A DNA stretch of 64,000 nucleotides. Origin: Bacteroidota bacterium (GTDB lineage: Bacteria; Bacteroidota; Bacteroidia; Bacteroidales; JAAUTT01). This document shows positions 59,333 through 64,000 of this stretch, piece after piece; the stretch's first letter is position 1; each line of letters opens with the position of its first letter. Location: contig JAJYAG010000015.1 in assembly GCA_021779665.1 (NCBI GenBank), positions 1-64,000 of the forward strand, written 5' to 3'. Both the position numbers and the translations under genes were made by a program. Under the pieces are notes generated by a model that did not search any database, was not told where the DNA came from, and saw only the letters and a program-made list of their open reading frames with translations.

Positions 59333-61184
59333 TTGGTTTGTACTTCCGTTTACGCTGGGTTTAGTTTTTCTGCTCGGCTTTATCGCATGGAAATTCACTT
59401 CATGGATCAAAAGCCTGACACAGGAAGATCAAGAAAAACTGGTTAAATCTCTTGCTACCAGAAAAACACTGGTTTCTATCAGGGAAATCATCAGTGAAAG
59501 TCTGCTGCACCGCAAGATTTTCAAAACAAACCGCATGCTCGGATACATGCACATGAGTCTGGCTTTCGGCTGGCTGCTGCTTATTCTGGCAGGTAACCTC
59601 GAATCGCGGATTTTCAATCATGGCGAAATGGGGCCTCCATATGTTCCTATTTTCTTCCGGTTCTTCCATCCCAACCCTGAAATATTCCGCTTTCACCAGG
59701 AATTTTCGTTTCTGATGGATCTTTTGCTTGTATTTGTGCTCTCAGGTGTCGCTTTAGCATATTACAAACGTTTAAATTCTAAATTTTTAGGATTAAAGAA
59801 AACCACCAAACATGTGATGGGCGACCGAATAGCCTTAACAGCGCTCTGGTTCATTTTTCCTTTACGTCTGCTGGCCGAAAGTTTTTCGTCAGGAGCCTTT
59901 GGCGGAGGAAGTTTTCTTACCTCAACCACGGGTAGTTTCTTAAACAGTTTTCTCCCATCCGAAATACTTTATTATCCTTTCTGGCTTGCCTATTCTTCAG
60001 CTTTAGGAATGTTTTTTGTGGCTCTTCCATTCTCGCGCTACATGCATATTCCTACCGAAACATTACTGATAGTGCTTCGCAATGCAGGCATTAAGGAGCA
60101 AAAAAGCCACACTGGCTTTACCGATGTTGAACTCAACTCTTGTTCCCGCTGCGGAATTTGCATTGATAGCTGTCAGCTTTCCAGTGCTGCTGCTATTAAT
60201 AATGTGCAGTCAGTTTACCAGTTACGAGATATCCGTTACAACACTGTTGATCAGGATCGCTCCCTAAACTGCCTGATGTGCGGCCGTTGCGACCAGGCAT
60301 GTCCTGTTGGGATTGACATTGCCGCTATCCGCCAGATAAAGCGCAATGAACTGAATCCCGGTATGAAAGAAGAATACTCCTACGTTCATCCTGCAAAAGC
60401 TCAACAGGCCGATGTGGTTTATTTTGCCGGATGCATGTCGCACCTTACCCCTTCCATCAAGCATTCGGTGGTTCAAAGCTTCAAAAAAGGCGGCATTAAC
60501 TTCTGGTTTATGGACGAAACCGAATCAATTTGCTGTGGACGCCCATTATTACTTGCCGGAAAGAGTGAGGAAGCAAAAGCTTTGATGCAGAAAAATAAAA
60601 CAGCTATTGAACAATCGCATGCAAAGGCTTTGGTTACCAATTGTCCCATCTGCTATAAAATGTTTAAGAACGAGTATGGCTTGGACATTCCTGTTTATCA
60701 CCATTCACAATACTTTGCAGGTTTGATCGAGAATAACCTCATGCAACTTGAGAAGCAGAATATAACTGCTGTTTACCACGATCCATGTGAATTGGGCCGC
60801 GGAAGCAACGTTTACAAAGAGCCTAGAAAGGTTTTGAACCAGGCCCTTACGTTAATATCTGCTGAGGAGGAAGGTGAAAAATCGCTTTGTTGCGGTGGCA
60901 GTCTGGGAAATACAACTATAAGCACTGAGCAGAGGAACAAGATAACACAGGATGCCTGTGACACACTTCTAAAACAAAACCCTGATGTTCTGATTACATC
61001 GTGTCCATTATGCAAAAAGACTTTCCAGAAAGTATCGGATGTTCCGGTTTATGACCTGGCTGAGATTGTGAATGGGGCTATTGTGATCAACACCAAAAAT
61101 AAAAGTAAGGCAAATCAAAATTCAAAAATCATAAAAAAGGAATTACTGGAAGAGGAAATCTCAAACCAAACCTATCCCGACTAA
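59325..61184 (+). CDS. membrane (Fe-S)-binding HdrE/HdrD-like fusion (DsrK/GlpC-like CCG protein)
   Basis: N-terminal TM segments, two 4Fe-4S motifs ('CSRCGICIDSCQLS', 'CLMCGRCDQACPVGID'), two CCG domains ('FAGCMSHLTP...CCGRPLLLAG', 'DPCELGRG...CCGGSLGNT'). 8-bp overlap with the previous gene. Confidence 0.9.
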   Translation: MFDWFVLPFTLGLVFLLGFIAWKFTSWIKSLTQEDQEKLVKSLATRKTLVSIREIISESLLHRKIFKTNRMLGYMHMSLAFGWLLLILAGNLESRIFNHGEMGPPYVPIFFRFFHPNPEIFRFHQEFSFLMDLLLVFVLSGVALAYYKRLNSKFLGLKKTTKHVMGDRIALTALWFIFPLRLLAESFSSGAFGGGSFLTSTTGSFLNSFLPSEILYYPFWLAYSSALGMFFVALPFSRYMHIPTETLLIVLRNAGIKEQKSHTGFTDVELNSCSRCGICIDSCQLSSAAAINNVQSVYQLRDIRYNTVDQDRSLNCLMCGRCDQACPVGIDIAAIRQIKRNELNPGMKEEYSYVHPAKAQQADVVYFAGCMSHLTPSIKHSVVQSFKKGGINFWFMDETESICCGRPLLLAGKSEEAKALMQKNKTAIEQSHAKALVTNCPICYKMFKNEYGLDIPVYHHSQYFAGLIENNLMQLEKQNITAVYHDPCELGRGSNVYKEPRKVLNQALTLISAEEEGEKSLCCGGSLGNTTISTEQRNKITQDACDTLLKQNPDVLITSCPLCKKTFQKVSDVPVYDLAEIVNGAIVINTKNKSKANQNSKIIKKELLEEEISNQTYPD

Positions 61185-61897
61185 TCTTTCCAGTTTTCGT
61201 TTATCAGTTTTACCAATTGAGTTAGCTGGTATTCGTTTCGTATTCCTCCACTGTGATTTGCCCGCATAATTTTCCTGATTTTTTCTTTGTACTCAGGATA
61301 CGCCTCATAAATGCTTCTTTTGGAGAACCGCACCTGTCTCACCGACAAATCTTCAAGTTGAATGAAATACAAATTTTTAGCTGAATACGCATTTAATTGG
61401 TAAAGTCCTCCCGATAAACCAGTGGTGGCTTCAGCTTCAACCTCAACTTTGTGAAATGAATAGAGATCAATTTCCCCTTTAGCAAGCACCTCAAGATAAC
61501 GAAAAAGTGAATCGGCAATAAAAGGTAATTTAAGGGTAGTTTTTTCAAATATGCGCTCGCCTCCTTCTCTCGGAAACAATGTAAAGCTTTTGATAAGGTT
61601 ATGATCCAAAGCAATCATTGATTTGCCATCGGCCATCCAGATAAAATCATTCTTAAGACAGTCGTACTTGAATAATTTGTTCCGAACGGTATCGCCCGTT
61701 ATGAACACCACATATCCGTTTAAGAAGTTGTCGTACAAATAAGGAGATCCTTTCCCTACCGATGGAGGAAGGTAATTCCGGCCAATTAACGGCGCATCGA
61801 AAATTTCAGAGGTTCTGAGGTGTATTTCGTCCTGAGCGTTTGCTGCTAAACTCAAAAATACTAAAATACTGAATATATAAATGTTAAGTGTCTTCAT
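61181..61897 (-). CDS. hypothetical secreted protein
   Basis: Signal peptide 'MKTLNIYIFSILVFLSLAANAQ'; downstream of the plug-like protein. ORF track starts at 61951; 61897 preferred. Confidence 0.75.
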   Translation of the reverse strand: MKTLNIYIFSILVFLSLAANAQDEIHLRTSEIFDAPLIGRNYLPPSVGKGSPYLYDNFLNGYVVFITGDTVRNKLFKYDCLKNDFIWMADGKSMIALDHNLIKSFTLFPREGGERIFEKTTLKLPFIADSLFRYLEVLAKGEIDLYSFHKVEVEAEATTGLSGGLYQLNAYSAKNLYFIQLEDLSVRQVRFSKRSIYEAYPEYKEKIRKIMRANHSGGIRNEYQLTQLVKLINENWKD

Positions 61898-61901
61898 CGT
61901 T

Positions 61902-63662
61902 TTATAACTTGTCTTTAACTTCAATTTCGCTGTATCCTTCAACAATCTCACCCTTATCGCTTATTCCAGTTACTTTTATAAGATAAGAGGTAGCATAGTC
62001 GGATGTAAAAAATTCAAAAGTTGCAGCATTTCCAGGACTTGCTTTGCCATTTGGATTCCAGTATAGTAATTGGCGAAAGTCGGGTTCGCGCGATTTTACA
62101 TCAACAATGGAATAATTAGGCTGAAATAAATTGGGGAGCTCATAATAATCTTCAGCTTTAATTCTCAGGTTGTTATTATTGAGGGTGACATTTTTCCAAA
62201 GGTTGTTATGAGAATTGACTGATAACACACCTTCCAGTACCTGATGATCTACAATCCATTTCGATGAGATAACATCCACTTTTTTGATGTCTTTGGTTCC
62301 GTAAGGAATTATCTGGCTTATATCGTCAATTAAAACCCCATCGAAAAAGATGAGTGGTTTAGGTGCCATAAACATTCTTTTCTGCCAATCGAGAATTTCG
62401 GCATAATAAACATCATCGCGTTTCCGGATTTTCACCGAAGGAAGAATTTCGCGTGCTATTTCAACAAAATCCTTTAGCTCAACAAAGTCTGCCGGAGCTA
62501 CCGTAAAGTCGGGAACACGAAAAAGCAAAGGAACAGACGATGTCATTTGCTGCGGCTTAAAAGCCGACTGGATCAGGGCAAACGATTTCTGAATTCTAAC
62601 AATATTCTGACTGTTTTTAAGGTACGAAATCACTGAGGAATCAATTGGTAGTGGATCGAAGGTAAAAGACCCTTCCACCTTAAATTTGGAATCGATTTCC
62701 ATTTTGGGATCTAACGATTCACCATCTCTTTGCTTTACTTTTATAAAAACATCTTTGCCATTATAATAATCGCTCAGTGGAAACCTGAAATACCCGCGGG
62801 AATTTGTAACCGTGTATTTGAAGTTATTGATCGTGTCGGGCGATGAAAGATAAAGTACCTGATATCCAACGGGGTCTCCTGAGTTCTTATCAGTAAGACG
62901 GCCAATAATTTCAGCATATTTATCCTCGGCCATATGAATCGGATTTTCGTTCCTTTCCGACACATCGAAAAATACACCTTTGCTGTCTCTGCCCTTGGGA
63001 AGTGAAGCCTTAGCGGCAAAAGTCTCCTCCATAAGATTCTTTTCAACTATAGATACAGAAAAATCCAGAAGTTTTATACCCGGACTGGTTATGTTTATTT
63101 TAAGACTTGCCTTCTCGCGCTTTGAATAAGCTGCTTTATCCGTGATTATATTTATCTTTTTTATATCAGGAGAAACTGTTGCAGTTGCATGTAAAGAAGA
63201 AGTACTATCGGAATTCTGACCAGAAACAAGGCCAAAGAAGTCTTTATCAAAACGATTAGCAATAAGGATCTCCGACTTAAAAAATATGTCGGGCGAACCA
63301 TTCCTCATAAAGTTGGTATAGGCCACCACATGGTAGTAACCCGACTGCAACGTATCGGATAGATGAATGGCCCCGGCAGCTTTGCCATTTATAATTTTCA
63401 CCTGTGATTTGCCAAAAACATCACCATTTTTATTTCTGACCACAATGTATCCGATACTTGGATAGTTAGCCAGGGAATTCGAGTTGATATCAAGCAGATA
63501 AAGATTGAAAAGCAGATTTTCGCCTGCAACATATATTTTCCGGTCGGTATTCAGATATATCCTTTCCGATATCAAAACCTGTTTATCATTGCCATTGGCG
63601 GTTATAAGGCTAAACGTAAACTGTAACAGAACAAAACCCAGAACAAAGAATTTCTTATACAT
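61902..63662 (-). CDS. large secreted protein with MG2-like and TonB-plug-like regions
   Basis: Signal peptide; N-terminal 'ISERIYLNTDRKIYVAGENLLFNLYLLD', C-terminal 'FFDGVLIDDISQIIPYGTKDIKKVDVISSKW' plug-like segment. Confidence 0.75.
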   Translation of the reverse strand: MYKKFFVLGFVLLQFTFSLITANGNDKQVLISERIYLNTDRKIYVAGENLLFNLYLLDINSNSLANYPSIGYIVVRNKNGDVFGKSQVKIINGKAAGAIHLSDTLQSGYYHVVAYTNFMRNGSPDIFFKSEILIANRFDKDFFGLVSGQNSDSTSSLHATATVSPDIKKINIITDKAAYSKREKASLKINITSPGIKLLDFSVSIVEKNLMEETFAAKASLPKGRDSKGVFFDVSERNENPIHMAEDKYAEIIGRLTDKNSGDPVGYQVLYLSSPDTINNFKYTVTNSRGYFRFPLSDYYNGKDVFIKVKQRDGESLDPKMEIDSKFKVEGSFTFDPLPIDSSVISYLKNSQNIVRIQKSFALIQSAFKPQQMTSSVPLLFRVPDFTVAPADFVELKDFVEIAREILPSVKIRKRDDVYYAEILDWQKRMFMAPKPLIFFDGVLIDDISQIIPYGTKDIKKVDVISSKWIVDHQVLEGVLSVNSHNNLWKNVTLNNNNLRIKAEDYYELPNLFQPNYSIVDVKSREPDFRQLLYWNPNGKASPGNAATFEFFTSDYATSYLIKVTGISDKGEIVEGYSEIEVKDKL

Positions 63663-63670
63663 AATGCATC

Positions 63671-64000
63671 TTATTTATTCCAAAAGGCAGGAGCTATATC
63701 ACGCATTTCGCCTTCGTTTGTAAAACCTGGAAAACCATCTTTTTCAATTAACCTGATAGGAGCCTTGGTCAGATCGTAGCGATAATAAAGCTGTTCGGCA
63801 TACGAAACTTCAAAAAATCCAAAAACAAGTTTTTTCGGATCTGAAACACATTTCATATTTCCCAAAACCTGAGAGGGTACCGGATCGAAAATTTTCCCCG
63901 ATGCTTCAAGCTGGCTCTTTGCTTTCAGGTAAAACTGATGGGCCTCGTTGCTGAGACTGTACTTTTTAACATGCAGCAGCCAGCCAGCCAACGCCACTCC
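63671..64000 (-). CDS. DUF4249-like protein C-terminus (cut by window edge)
   Basis: 'SNEAHQFYLKAKSQLEASGKIFDPVPSQVLGNMKCVSDPKKLVFGFFEVSYAEQ' resembles the C-terminal region of DUF4249 proteins; reading frame open at the right edge. Confidence 0.65.
   Translation of the reverse strand, partial: GVALAGWLLHVKKYSLSNEAHQFYLKAKSQLEASGKIFDPVPSQVLGNMKCVSDPKKLVFGFFEVSYAEQLYYRYDLTKAPIRLIEKDGFPGFTNEGEMRDIAPAFWNK

Noticed and set aside
1-64000. tRNA, rRNA, CRISPR array, prophage or transposase gene
   Set aside because: None recognised by eye. No integrase or transposase ORF appears in the track; absence of tRNA should be confirmed with tRNAscan-SE.

Overview
This 64 kb window is AT-rich chromosomal DNA from a member of the Bacteroidetes, probably a Bacteroidales/Marinilabiliales-like lineage. 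Supporting signs are SusC/SusD pairs, a T9SS sorting domain, the Bacteroidetes-type omega subunit and DUF4835, and one TAnnTTTG promoter. It contains: (1) a 5'-complete PAS/PAC sensor histidine kinase cut by the left edge; (2) a LacI regulator divergent from a UroD/MtaA-like methyltransferase and corrinoid protein pair; (3) a sialic-acid utilisation locus (MFS transporter, AGE epimerase, Nal/DapA-family lyase, exo-sialidase, SusD, SusC, divergent GntR/FadR regulator); (4) a Zn-alcohol dehydrogenase with an uncharacterised partner, an S46 peptidase, alanine dehydrogenase, an exonuclease/GIY-YIG fusion, bamD-rpoZ-coaBC-DUF4835, dapF, pepF, a DEAD helicase, an Nramp transporter, recF-DUF721 and secA; (5) a 1730-aa protein combining a C10-type cysteine protease, leucine-rich repeats and an HExxH metalloprotease-like motif, next to a small T9SS-sorted protein; (6) an Hdr-like iron-sulfur/flavin gene cluster; (7) a TonB-plug/DUF4249-type cluster cut by the right edge. 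Non-coding structure includes a 130-bp MITE-like element made of two perfect hairpins inside terminal inverted repeats, a REP-like inverted repeat, a candidate 6S-like structured RNA upstream of ald, two operator-like palindromes, and several intrinsic terminators. No CRISPR array, rRNA or convincing tRNA was seen. All functional names come from motif and family recognition by eye; no searches were run.
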